Of a DNA stretch of 7,986 nucleotides, positions 1-6,394 are shown in pieces. A model generated the notes under the pieces. It was not told where the DNA came from and did no database searches. It saw only the letters and a list, made by a program, of their open reading frames with translations. The position numbers were made by a program, and so were the translations under genes. Each line of letters begins with the position of its first letter. Position 1 is the first letter of the stretch. Origin of the DNA: Acidobacteriota bacterium (GTDB lineage Bacteria > Acidobacteriota > Terriglobia > Terriglobales > Acidobacteriaceae); assembly GCA_021799405.1 (NCBI GenBank), contig JAJZAL010000219.1:1-7986 (forward strand). Reading direction: 5' to 3'.

Positions 1-373
1 GGACGCGGCCCGGAGGGAAGATCCGGTCGACCGACTGCTGAATCCGGGCTGGAACTTTGAAGTAAGCGTGCCATATCCGGCTGAGTTCCGGCCAGTCGTT
101 GCCTAGGATTCTGGCATGGCGGCGGCGAAGCTCGCGTAGGGAAACGCGGCGAAATGGCCCCGGTGGAGGCGTGTAGGCGATATCGAGCGCCCCGGGAATG
201 GTGATGCAGTCGGGTGGCGCGCCGTACTGGGTTGAATGGATTTCCCACACAGGAAAGATGCCCCTCTCATAGAGATAGGGGAGTACGTGGAAGACATGAT
301 TGAAGACTTGGCCGAAGAGTCCTTCGCGCAAATCCGTGGCCGGGGAATAAACGCAGAGCGGGACATTCTTCAT
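1..373 (-). CDS. Unassigned protein, N-terminal part only; possible O-fucosyltransferase/NodZ-like glycosyltransferase
   Basis: An open frame runs from an ATG at 373 to the left edge without a stop, giving 124 residues. The ATG overlaps the stop of the upstream glycosyltransferase gene as ATGA (373-370), which supports this start and translational coupling; the ribosome binding site is weak (AAGAG-like). The protein starts MKNVPLCVYSPATDL and has no signal peptide or membrane segment in the visible part, so it is probably cytoplasmic. Residues 17-50 (EGLFGQVFNHVF, then YLYERGIFPVWEI) look like the start of a Rossmann-type sugar-transferase fold in which a Gly-rich helix start is followed by a strand. 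Residues 79-112, an Arg/His-rich helix and then WHAYFKVPARI, resemble the segment preceding the nucleotide-sugar motif of NodZ/O-fucosyltransferase-like proteins. That diagnostic motif would lie beyond the edge, so the assignment is tentative. A decorating glycosyltransferase would fit the operon. The gene is real with high confidence; the function is uncertain. Confidence 0.8.
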   Translation of the reverse strand, partial: MKNVPLCVYSPATDLREGLFGQVFNHVFHVLPYLYERGIFPVWEIHSTQYGAPPDCITIPGALDIAYTPPPGPFRRVSLRELRRRHARILGNDWPELSRIWHAYFKVPARIQQSVDRIFPPGRV

Positions 374-1575
374 ACGGTGCTCTTGGTTGGTTTCGGCGCC
401 GCCAAGTTATGAGTTTCCGGAGTTGAGTGCTTTGCCATCGGCTGGCTCGAATTCCAGATCTTCCAGAGGGGGCCGCGAGTAAAGAGAAATTTGTAAAACC
501 CTACGACTGCGGCGGCATTGAGCAGCAGCAGTGCGCTGGCCGGCGCCGCGACGCGATGCAGCACCGGGATTCTGAAGCGTAGGCCAAGAATGGCCAGGGC
601 CACTCCGAATATCTGAATCGCGGCGAGAACGGCGTACATCCGCGAGCCAGGGACAAGGGCCAACGTGGAAGCAAGCAGCAGGACCATCAAGTAAGGTACG
701 ACGAGGCGCAGGAACTTATGCGAGACAAGTTGGAAGAGAACTCGATTCTGCAGTGTCAGCGTCCACGGCGCGAGTCGAAAAAGTTGGAAGTTTCCCGCCA
801 GCGTACGCACTTTGCGATGAAACTCGCCCGCAGCTTTTTCCGGCCAGGTGTCGTAAACATTGGCATTCACGTCCAGAACTGAGCGATAGCCCATGCGGAT
901 GATCGACAGAGGCTGAAACATGTCGTCCAGAATCATTCCAGCGGGCTGCTCTACCGCAAGCTCGCGACGGATCGCGTAGAAGCCTCCGTAGACCCCGACC
1001 GGAGAATCGTAGGCGCTTTCACATTTCCTGATCCACTGTTCGTAGCGCCAGTAAAGGCCGTCCACTGCCGCGGAAGTGGCGTCGTGCCCTTCGCGGCGCA
1101 GAGTGAGTTCGCCGGCCACGCACCCGACCTTCGGATCCGCGAAGTTGCCAACCAGTTGCTGAATCGCGCCCGGAGCAATCTCTGGACGGAGGTCCACAAA
1201 TAGGACCACTTCTCCCGTGGCTTCCGCCACGCCGGCGTTGACGGCAACCGCCTTGCCACCGTGCTCTTTCAGGGCAATGCTTTTAAGAAGCGGATTCCGT
1301 AGGCCAGCCAGCAGTTCCGCAGTGCCGTCGGTTGAGCCATCGGAGACGACGATGATCTCCTTCATATTGCGGTAATCGAGGTCCAGCAGATGCCGAATCT
1401 TGCGTGGAAGCAGCGCGATACCGTTGTGCACGGCGAGTACGACGCTCACGCTGGGTGCGATCGGAGCGAATTTCCATGACCTCGGCCGCAACCGCGCGAG
1501 CATCCACATCGCGATGGGGTATCCCGCGTAGGTATAGAGTATGACGGTCAGTGATATCCAGAAGATGATTTTCAC
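370..1575 (-). CDS. Family 2 glycosyltransferase, membrane-anchored (CESA-like)
   Basis: A processive-type GT2 of 401 residues, expected to add a sugar to the lipid-linked EPS precursor at the cytoplasmic face of the inner membrane. It has an N-terminal membrane helix (about residues 3-27), a GT-A domain (about 43-260) and three hydrophobic C-terminal segments (about 290-310, 314-333 and 343-365). Visible motifs are SVVLAVHN (44-51), IIVVSDGSTDG (74-84) with the nucleotide-binding Asp, HGGKAVAVNAG (105-115), FVDLR (126-130) at the usual DxD site, LYWRYEQWI (174-182), GVYGGFYAIRREL (194-206), the acidic DD pair at 217-218 with the probable catalytic base, and RKVRTLAGN (254-262). At the DxD site the second acidic residue is Arg. 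Translation starts at GTG (1575), supported by the GGAGG at 1584-1588, and the start overlaps the stop of the sugar transferase gene (GTGA). The acceptor and donor sugars cannot be read from the sequence. Confidence 0.93.
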   Translation of the reverse strand: MKIIFWISLTVILYTYAGYPIAMWMLARLRPRSWKFAPIAPSVSVVLAVHNGIALLPRKIRHLLDLDYRNMKEIIVVSDGSTDGTAELLAGLRNPLLKSIALKEHGGKAVAVNAGVAEATGEVVLFVDLRPEIAPGAIQQLVGNFADPKVGCVAGELTLRREGHDATSAAVDGLYWRYEQWIRKCESAYDSPVGVYGGFYAIRRELAVEQPAGMILDDMFQPLSIIRMGYRSVLDVNANVYDTWPEKAAGEFHRKVRTLAGNFQLFRLAPWTLTLQNRVLFQLVSHKFLRLVVPYLMVLLLASTLALVPGSRMYAVLAAIQIFGVALAILGLRFRIPVLHRVAAPASALLLLNAAAVVGFYKFLFTRGPLWKIWNSSQPMAKHSTPETHNLAAPKPTKSTV

Positions 1576-2945
1576 TGGGCCCCCCTCCGCAGAAGAATGG
1601 TCTTGATCGTCTCAAACATGATGAGCAGGTCGAGGCCAATGGACCGGTACTTGATGTAGTAGAGATCGTATTCCAACTTCTGCTTCGTCTCCTCCAGGCT
1701 TGCGCCATATTGATAGCGCACCTGGGCCCAGCCTGTGATCCCCGGACGGACCATGTGCCGCAGCTCATAGTAGGGGATCTCTTTCGCGAGCCATTGCACA
1801 AATTCGGGGCGCTCCGGACGGGGGCCGACAAAAGCCATGTCTCCGCGCAGGACGTTCCAGAGTTGCGGAATCTCATCAAGGCGGGTCTTGCGCATGAATC
1901 TGCCAAGCCCAGTAATGCGAGAATCGTTCTTCGTCGCCCATACAGCTCCATTGGCCTCGGCGTCCACTCTCATCGTGCGAAATTTGTAAATGGAGAACGG
2001 CCGCCCTTTGCGCCCGACGCGTGTCTGGCAAAAAAAGATCGGGCCTGGCGAGCAAAAGTGCATGGCCAGAATGATGAACGGAACAAAGGGCAGGGATGCT
2101 GCCAGACCGATTGAAGAGACGACGATGGAGATCAGGCGTTGTGAGATCCGGAGCGATTGCTTTACGTTGAAGCCTTCGGTGAAGATAAGACTGCTGGGAT
2201 TGAGCCCCGCCAGCGGCATCTTACCTGAAAGGCGCTCGATCAGGGAACTGGCATCCTCAATCGTGACGCCTCGAAGCCGAAGAGCAAGGAGTTCACGCAC
2301 CGGCATCGATCCGCGACGATCTTCCATGGCGACAATGACGCGGTCAATAAGGAGCTTCGGTGTATCGAAAGCGCGAAGATCAGCCGCAAATCGTTCCTGT
2401 GGCCCATTGAATGCTTCCGTTCGCTCTCTTTCGACAACTTCCATTCCGGCATCGCGTCTGGTGCGCAGAATCTTCACGATGGCTTCCGCCTGCTCGCCGC
2501 CCCCGAGCACGTACACGCGTTCCCGGAACATTGGAAGACCGATGATCCACTCATAGACCCATCGCCAGATAAGGAAAACAAACACGAGTAGAGCAACGCC
2601 CGCAACCAGAACATTGGGTCCGATATCTATCGCAGGAAAGAAATAGAGGAGCACGGCCAAACAAAAAGACAGTGCGCTCAGCACCAGCAGGAGCCGAAAG
2701 TAGATCTCCCAGCGCAATGAGACGCGCTGGGGTTCATAGAGATCGAAGTAATACGAGAGGAGGAGGGTAAAAGCAACGATGCCCACTATCTTCAGGATTC
2801 CATCCTGGTAAACCAGAGCGATGTACATGTCCGGCCCCATAAGATACGCGGCGGCCAAGAAAAATGAGCCGCCGACGAGGAGCCCTTCGCAAAGAAGAAG
2901 CACCAGTATCCGCGTCGGATAGTACACATTTAGGAGCCTGATCAT
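1572..2945 (-). CDS. Polyprenyl-phosphate sugar-1-phosphate transferase (EPS-associated, WcaJ/EpsB-type)
   Basis: The initiating enzyme: it transfers a sugar-1-phosphate from a nucleotide sugar to undecaprenyl phosphate in the inner membrane. The 457 residues have the usual two-part plan. The N-terminal half has about four hydrophobic segments (roughly 11-35, 49-68, 82-103 and 109-130) followed by a nucleotide-binding-like region starting RVYVLGGGEQ (143-152). The catalytic C-terminal domain follows a further membrane segment (about 270-296). It has all the family hallmarks: SPGPIFFCQTRVG (299-311), YKFRTM (320-325), RLDEIPQLWNVLRGDM (355-370) with the Asp-Glu pair, VGPRPERPEFV (373-383), PGITGWAQVR (401-410) and YYIKYRS (429-435). 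The ERPEFV wording and full length fit the exosortase-associated sugar transferase subgroup (EpsB_2-like). The ATG at 2945 overlaps the kinase stop (ATGA), with a GGGGA at 2951-2955 as a plausible ribosome binding site. No residue expected in the catalytic core is missing. Confidence 0.96.
   Translation of the reverse strand: MIRLLNVYYPTRILVLLLCEGLLVGGSFFLAAAYLMGPDMYIALVYQDGILKIVGIVAFTLLLSYYFDLYEPQRVSLRWEIYFRLLLVLSALSFCLAVLLYFFPAIDIGPNVLVAGVALLVFVFLIWRWVYEWIIGLPMFRERVYVLGGGEQAEAIVKILRTRRDAGMEVVERERTEAFNGPQERFAADLRAFDTPKLLIDRVIVAMEDRRGSMPVRELLALRLRGVTIEDASSLIERLSGKMPLAGLNPSSLIFTEGFNVKQSLRISQRLISIVVSSIGLAASLPFVPFIILAMHFCSPGPIFFCQTRVGRKGRPFSIYKFRTMRVDAEANGAVWATKNDSRITGLGRFMRKTRLDEIPQLWNVLRGDMAFVGPRPERPEFVQWLAKEIPYYELRHMVRPGITGWAQVRYQYGASLEETKQKLEYDLYYIKYRSIGLDLLIMFETIKTILLRRGAQ
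1584..1588 (-). promoter_or_regulatory. Ribosome binding site (GGAGG) supporting the GTG start of the glycosyltransferase
   Basis: Minus-strand GGAGG within a G-rich run is 8 nt before GTG 1575. No ATG is nearby in frame, and the membrane helix starts immediately after this GTG, so the rare start codon is credible. Confidence 0.72.
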
Positions 2946-3856
2946 CCTTTTCCCCGTCCATCCTTTTCCGGCCCTGCTTTGCCCTCCTCGCCCTGTCCGC
3001 CGTAGTAGTAGGAGGCGTAATATCCCTGGCGTGGGATGTGCTTGGCTGCATTGAGCACAAAGCCAAGGATGCGGGATTTGCTAAAGGCAGCTTGCGCGCG
3101 CTGTGCCACTTCGTAAGGCGTGCGCGCTTCGCGGGCAACCAGCAGGACCGCATCGGCGGCGCGGGCAAGGTCCACCGCATCCGTGACCGCCAGCACCGGC
3201 GAGGAATCGATCACTATCCAGTCGAAATGGGGCGAGAGCGCCGCGATCAGCTCTTCCATGCGGTGATTCACCGCCAATTCCGAAGAGTTATCGCTGCACT
3301 TGCCAGAAGGAGCAAATGTCAGGTTGGGCAAGCGGGCCATGCTGTTGGTCTCGCCTGCTTTGTCGCGCTGAAGGATATCCATCACTTCCGCGGTCCCGGC
3401 CAAGTACTCTGACAGGCCGGGTGTCTGGGGGGCGCCCAGAAGATTATGAAGCGTTGGACGACGCAGATCGCCGTCGATGAGCAAAACATTATTAACTCCA
3501 TGGCGTGCCAGGCTCATGGCCAGATTCAATGCCACAAAACTCTTCCCCTCTGAAGGCATACCGCTCGAGATAAGTATCGTTTTGAGCGGAGCTTCATCGC
3601 GAGCCTGGCTGACGCGCGAACGAAGCTTTCGAAACTGCTCGACTTCCGCGCCGCGGTCTGTGAGAGAAGGAATCGATGCGACCGATGGCTTCCACGAGTG
3701 CCGCGCGATGTTCTCAAGGGCCACGCCGGTCGAGGTTGGCGGCAGGTCCTCGGTACTGGAGGCGATTATCGACTCTGGAAAGGGTCCGATTTCCGTCCCC
3801 TGAGCGGTCTTCCGTTCAAGGTCGGCTCTTTGAAGCGCTTCAAATATGCGGCTCAT
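2942..3856 (-). CDS. CpsD/CapB-family tyrosine autokinase (BY-kinase ATPase subunit)
   Basis: A bacterial tyrosine kinase of 304 residues that partners the Wzz-type co-polymerase encoded two genes upstream. Its phosphorylation cycle normally regulates EPS polymerisation and export at the cytoplasmic face of the inner membrane. It opens with MSRIFEALQRA, the N-terminal motif typical of kinases from exosortase-linked EPS operons. Walker A is SGMPSEGKS (98-106), Walker A' is VLLIDGDLRRP (124-134) and Walker B is WIVIDSSPV (213-221), all in the MinD/BY-kinase order. The C-terminus carries a tyrosine cluster, YYASYYYGG (279-287), which is the expected autophosphorylation site, followed by a charged Gly/Lys/Glu tail. 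There is no membrane segment, so kinase and co-polymerase are separate polypeptides, unlike Wzc. The P-loop has Ser where Gly is commoner (PSEGKS, not PGEGKS), a tolerated variation. The ATG at 3856 overlaps the preceding stop as ATGA, with AAGGAA at 3865-3870 as the ribosome binding site. Confidence 0.95.
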   Translation of the reverse strand: MSRIFEALQRADLERKTAQGTEIGPFPESIIASSTEDLPPTSTGVALENIARHSWKPSVASIPSLTDRGAEVEQFRKLRSRVSQARDEAPLKTILISSGMPSEGKSFVALNLAMSLARHGVNNVLLIDGDLRRPTLHNLLGAPQTPGLSEYLAGTAEVMDILQRDKAGETNSMARLPNLTFAPSGKCSDNSSELAVNHRMEELIAALSPHFDWIVIDSSPVLAVTDAVDLARAADAVLLVAREARTPYEVAQRAQAAFSKSRILGFVLNAAKHIPRQGYYASYYYGGQGEEGKAGPEKDGRGKG

Positions 3857-4785
3857 ATTTTTCTTTCCTTCCGGGGGTCGATGGAATTTGCGACGGGTCT
3901 AAGGACATCAGACATGGTTTTCGGAGAAATATGTTCGCCTAAACCCGACATGGCCATGGGCGAAATCAAGAAGGGTTGCTCATCCAGATTGAACTCCAAG
4001 CTGACCAACTCAACGATCCGCGCGGGGATGGGCTTGACCTGCTCCACGTACGCGTTGATCATGGCATGTTCGCAAATTAGGTTGATGACGCGAGGAATTC
4101 CTTTCGAGTGGCGATGGACGAGTTCTACCGCTTCAGGCGTCAGCACGGGCCGAGTGGCGCCGGCAATGCGCAGCCTTTCGGCGATGTACGCCTGCGTTTC
4201 CTCGCAGGTCAATGGAGATGTTTTGCACCACAGCGAGACCCTCTGACGAAGCTGTCGAAGACTTGGGTTGCAAAGCATATCGTGGAGTTCAGGCTGACCG
4301 GAAAGGACGATCTGCAGCAGTTTTTCCGAGGAGGTTTCTAGATTGGTCAATAAACGAATCTCTTCGAGAAGATCCATCGAGAGATTCTGCGCTTCATCGA
4401 TTACGACCACGCACAGTCCGTGTTCGCGAAAGCGCTCGATCAGCCAGCGATTGAGTTGCAGAAGCATTCCCGACTTGGTCCGCTCCTTCGGCGGAATGCC
4501 GAAGTCGGTGAGGACAAATTCAAGAAAGTCGAGCACATCGAGACGAGGATTGAAGACGAATGCCGTAGAAACGTGTTCCTTGGCAAACCAACTGAGGACC
4601 GACTTGAGCAGTGTCGTCTTTCCTGTGCCCACTTCTCCCGTCATGACCATAAAGCCTTTGCGCTCCGCTATGCCATATTGCAAGCAGGCGAGCGCCTCTC
4701 GAATCTGCGGCGTCATGCATAGAAACCGCGGATCCGGACTGGATCGGAAAGGAAAGGCGCGAAGACCGAAGAAGGACCTGTACAT
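3853..4785 (-). CDS. ExeA-like AAA+ ATPase, exosortase/EPS-cluster type
   Basis: A cytoplasmic AAA+ ATPase of 310 residues. It starts MYRSFFGLRAFPF, the usual opening of ExeA/GspA-like and exosortase-cluster ATPases. Walker A is GEVGTGKTT (50-58), Walker B is CVVVIDEAQ (125-133), a sensor-1-like stretch is IVLSGQPEL (159-167), and an arginine-finger region is LRQLRQRV (177-183). The helical lid ends near residue 250 with SKGIPRVINLICEHAM (227-242). About 40 further residues form a low-complexity tail with no peptidoglycan-binding domain, so it is not a full ExeA. Its precise role in EPS operons is not established; energising assembly of the envelope complex is an inference. I chose ATG 4785 rather than the in-frame GTG at 4794. 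The GGAG at 4794-4797 sits 8 nt upstream of the ATG but overlaps the GTG, and MYxxFFGL is the family's normal start. The upstream stop is only 2 bp away. Confidence 0.93.
   Translation of the reverse strand: MYRSFFGLRAFPFRSSPDPRFLCMTPQIREALACLQYGIAERKGFMVMTGEVGTGKTTLLKSVLSWFAKEHVSTAFVFNPRLDVLDFLEFVLTDFGIPPKERTKSGMLLQLNRWLIERFREHGLCVVVIDEAQNLSMDLLEEIRLLTNLETSSEKLLQIVLSGQPELHDMLCNPSLRQLRQRVSLWCKTSPLTCEETQAYIAERLRIAGATRPVLTPEAVELVHRHSKGIPRVINLICEHAMINAYVEQVKPIPARIVELVSLEFNLDEQPFLISPMAMSGLGEHISPKTMSDVLRPVANSIDPRKERKI
3865..3870 (-). promoter_or_regulatory. Ribosome binding site (AAGGAA) of the tyrosine kinase gene
   Basis: Minus-strand AAGGAA lies 8-9 nt before ATG 3856, inside the end of the ATPase gene. 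Together with the ATGA overlap it suggests that the two genes are translated in a coupled way. Confidence 0.6.
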
Positions 4786-4787
4786 AA

Positions 4788-6377
4788 TTAGCACTCCGCG
4801 CTTTCAATGGGCTTGCGCATGCGCGAAAAAATCCTCGCACGGTCGGCGCGTTCATCCGTTGCAGGCTGGGGGAGACCCTCAACGTAGGAAATGGTTGTGA
4901 GGGTCGGTAGCTTTGTAAATGCCCAGATGTCCCTCTCATCGCGCAGGGAAGTATCGCGATACTCAAGCAGCGCCGAGATGAGCAAACCCAGAAACAGACC
5001 GGATAGAAGTCCGCCAGCCGCAAAAATAATACGGTTCGGAAACTTAGGGGCGTCGGGAAGGTTCGGAGGATCCATTACACTGAACTGCTCGCCCTGCTGG
5101 CGCTCCTCAAGTGCGTTTGCCATTGAAGATTCATTCATCTTGGTAAGCAGGCTGTTGTAGAACTGGAGGGCCGTATCATGATCGCGCGTGATCCGTTTGT
5201 ACTCCTCTTCGACCATCGGGCTTGACTCGATCCTTGCCTCATAGGTGCGAATCTGCTGCTCTATCCGGGCCTGTTCCTTCCTTGCAGGAATCATGGATTG
5301 CTGCACCGCGCGAAGCTGGGCCTTCAGTTGCACGAGTTGTGGAGAATCGGGCTGGTCGACTGCGGCCTGTTTCGGCGCTGGCTCGGCGGGGGCATGGTCG
5401 ATTTCCGCCTGCAGGTCGGATATTTTGCGCGAGATTGCGACCATATCGGGATAGTTCGCAGTGTAGAGAGTTCCCATTTGTTGCTTCTGCTCAATAAGGG
5501 TGTTGAGCTCCTTACGGCGTTCATCGATTGTCGCGGCGGATGGGCCTCCGCTTTGCAATTCATGCGTTTCCTGCGCAACTAAAGCTTGGAGAAACGTCTC
5601 ATTTTGCTGTATTCGGTTGACCAATTGCGTAGCGGCGTCAAGTTGTGTAGTCAGCGCTTGAAGCGCATTTGCATTGGACGATTCCTGGTCCGGAAGCTTC
5701 CCGAAATATTTGAGCTGAAAGGCCTCCAGCTTCGCGTCCTGTTCGTCAAGCGTCCGTTTTGCGTCGTCGAGTTGTTGCTTCAAGAAGTCGGTCGTGCCTT
5801 CGGCAGACCGTTCCCGGGCACTCAGGTTCTCGCTTATGAAAAGCGACGTGATCTCGCCGCATACCTGCTGAGCTGTACGCGCGTCGCTCGCGTCGAAAGA
5901 CACGAAGAACCCCGGCACATCGCCACGACGTACTGCCGAGTGAATCTGAGTAATTTTGACGGCCTTGCGCGTCAACTCGATACGCTGGTCCAGGGTGTTT
6001 TCGTCGCCGGCAAGAAGGTTGAATCTCCTCATGATCGGCTTTAAAAACTCGAAGCGAGAGTCCGTAGCGTTTTTGTCGCCTGCGAAAAGGTTGTACTTCA
6101 TAATGATAGGTTCTAAACGAGAGCGGCTCAGTATCTGCTCCTTCATGGACGCAAGTCGCGCGTCCAGGTTTTCGTCGACGACGGGCTTTACGTAGTCTTC
6201 CGGGACCTTCTGCTGTTCAATGAGTATCAACGTCTGCGATTCGTACAGAGGCGGCACGATGTAGCTTATGGCCCCGCCGATCGCGAGAAAAACGATCGTA
6301 AAACACAGGATCAGAAGCCATCGCCGTTTCAAAATACCGGTGTAGTCCTCTATTGTCAGTTCACGATGACCGAGCAT
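4788..6377 (-). CDS. Wzz/GNVR polysaccharide co-polymerase (chain-length determinant)
   Basis: An inner-membrane protein of 529 residues with the PCP-2-like plan: a short cytoplasmic N-terminus, membrane helix 1 (about 20-43), a large periplasmic domain, and membrane helix 2 (about 449-471). Its start has the Wzz-domain feature LTIEDYTGILKRRW (7-20). The periplasmic part contains long coiled-coil stretches (about 190-270, 283-330 and 345-385), a GNVR-type segment EEEYKRITRDHDTALQFYNSL (within 390-410) and the proline-rich motif before helix 2 (DPPNLPDAPKFPNRI, 436-450). It ends in a cytoplasmic tail of about 55 residues without Walker motifs, so it depends on the separate CpsD-like kinase. 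Known role: it controls chain length and bridges the inner membrane to the export protein. Residues 88-110 and 112-134 are a degenerate tandem repeat. The start ATG has an excellent AAGGAG (6382-6387) 4 nt away and lies 17 bp after the barrel gene. Confidence 0.95.
   Translation of the reverse strand: MLGHRELTIEDYTGILKRRWLLILCFTIVFLAIGGAISYIVPPLYESQTLILIEQQKVPEDYVKPVVDENLDARLASMKEQILSRSRLEPIIMKYNLFAGDKNATDSRFEFLKPIMRRFNLLAGDENTLDQRIELTRKAVKITQIHSAVRRGDVPGFFVSFDASDARTAQQVCGEITSLFISENLSARERSAEGTTDFLKQQLDDAKRTLDEQDAKLEAFQLKYFGKLPDQESSNANALQALTTQLDAATQLVNRIQQNETFLQALVAQETHELQSGGPSAATIDERRKELNTLIEQKQQMGTLYTANYPDMVAISRKISDLQAEIDHAPAEPAPKQAAVDQPDSPQLVQLKAQLRAVQQSMIPARKEQARIEQQIRTYEARIESSPMVEEEYKRITRDHDTALQFYNSLLTKMNESSMANALEERQQGEQFSVMDPPNLPDAPKFPNRIIFAAGGLLSGLFLGLLISALLEYRDTSLRDERDIWAFTKLPTLTTISYVEGLPQPATDERADRARIFSRMRKPIESAEC
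4794..4797 (-). promoter_or_regulatory. Ribosome binding site (GGAG) that fixes the AAA+ ATPase start
   Basis: On the minus strand GGAG lies 8 nt before ATG 4785 and inside the last codons of the co-polymerase gene. It overlaps the alternative in-frame GTG at 4794, so it cannot serve that codon. It therefore selects the MYRSFFGL start. Confidence 0.7.
5975..6118 (-). repeat. Intragenic 72-bp tandem duplication in the co-polymerase gene
   Basis: Two adjacent 72-bp units, 5975-6046 and 6047-6118, align without gaps; I count about 50 of 72 identical bases by eye. They encode residues 88-110 (LEPIIMKYNLFAGDKNATD and following) and 112-134 (LKPIMRRFNLLAGDENTLD and following) of the Wzz-type protein, with about 12 of 23 residues identical, including NL, AGD, N, D, R and E. 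The repeat keeps the reading frame, so it lengthens the membrane-proximal periplasmic domain by 24 residues. The divergence suggests an old, retained duplication rather than a recent slippage event. Confidence 0.85.
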
Positions 6378-6381
6378 ATGA

Positions 6382-6387
6382 CTCCTT
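6382..6387 (-). promoter_or_regulatory. Strong ribosome binding site (AAGGAG) of the co-polymerase gene
   Basis: Minus-strand AAGGAG is 4 nt before ATG 6377, in the 17-bp gap after the barrel gene. It is one of the best Shine-Dalgarno matches in the operon and suggests independent ribosome entry at this gene. Confidence 0.75.
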
Positions 6388-6394
6388 CACAAAT

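Noticed and set aside
103..366. Minus-strand 87-residue frame near the left edge
   Set aside because: It is in a different frame from the edge-open gene at 1-373, which starts in an ATGA overlap. Its Ser/Arg/Pro-rich composition is typical of a shadow frame.
1283..1951. Minus-strand 222-residue frame across the sugar transferase/glycosyltransferase junction
   Set aside because: It is an out-of-frame reading of both real genes, with Arg/Ser/Thr-rich low-meaning sequence. It is not evidence of a frameshift, since both genes are intact.
1990..2556. Plus-strand 188-residue frame opposite the sugar transferase
   Set aside because: It is rich in Arg and Ser with no recognisable domain and lies antisense to a gene with complete catalytic motifs.
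3698..4246. Plus-strand 182-residue frame opposite the kinase/ATPase junction
   Set aside because: It spans an ATGA gene junction on the other strand, has no ribosome binding site of note and no family resemblance.
4794..4794. GTG at 4794 as the start of the AAA+ ATPase
   Set aside because: It overlaps the best ribosome binding site and would add MLI before the conserved MYRSFFGL opening. ATG 4785 fits better.
4343..4900. Plus-strand 185-residue frame opposite the ATPase and the end of the co-polymerase gene
   Set aside because: It is Ser/Arg-rich shadow coding caused by GC bias at codon positions of the real genes.
6378..6394. Possible internal promoter or terminator between barrel and co-polymerase genes
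   Set aside because: The gap is only 17 bp and is taken up by the ribosome binding site. There is no hairpin with a T-run and no room for -35/-10 boxes outside coding sequence.
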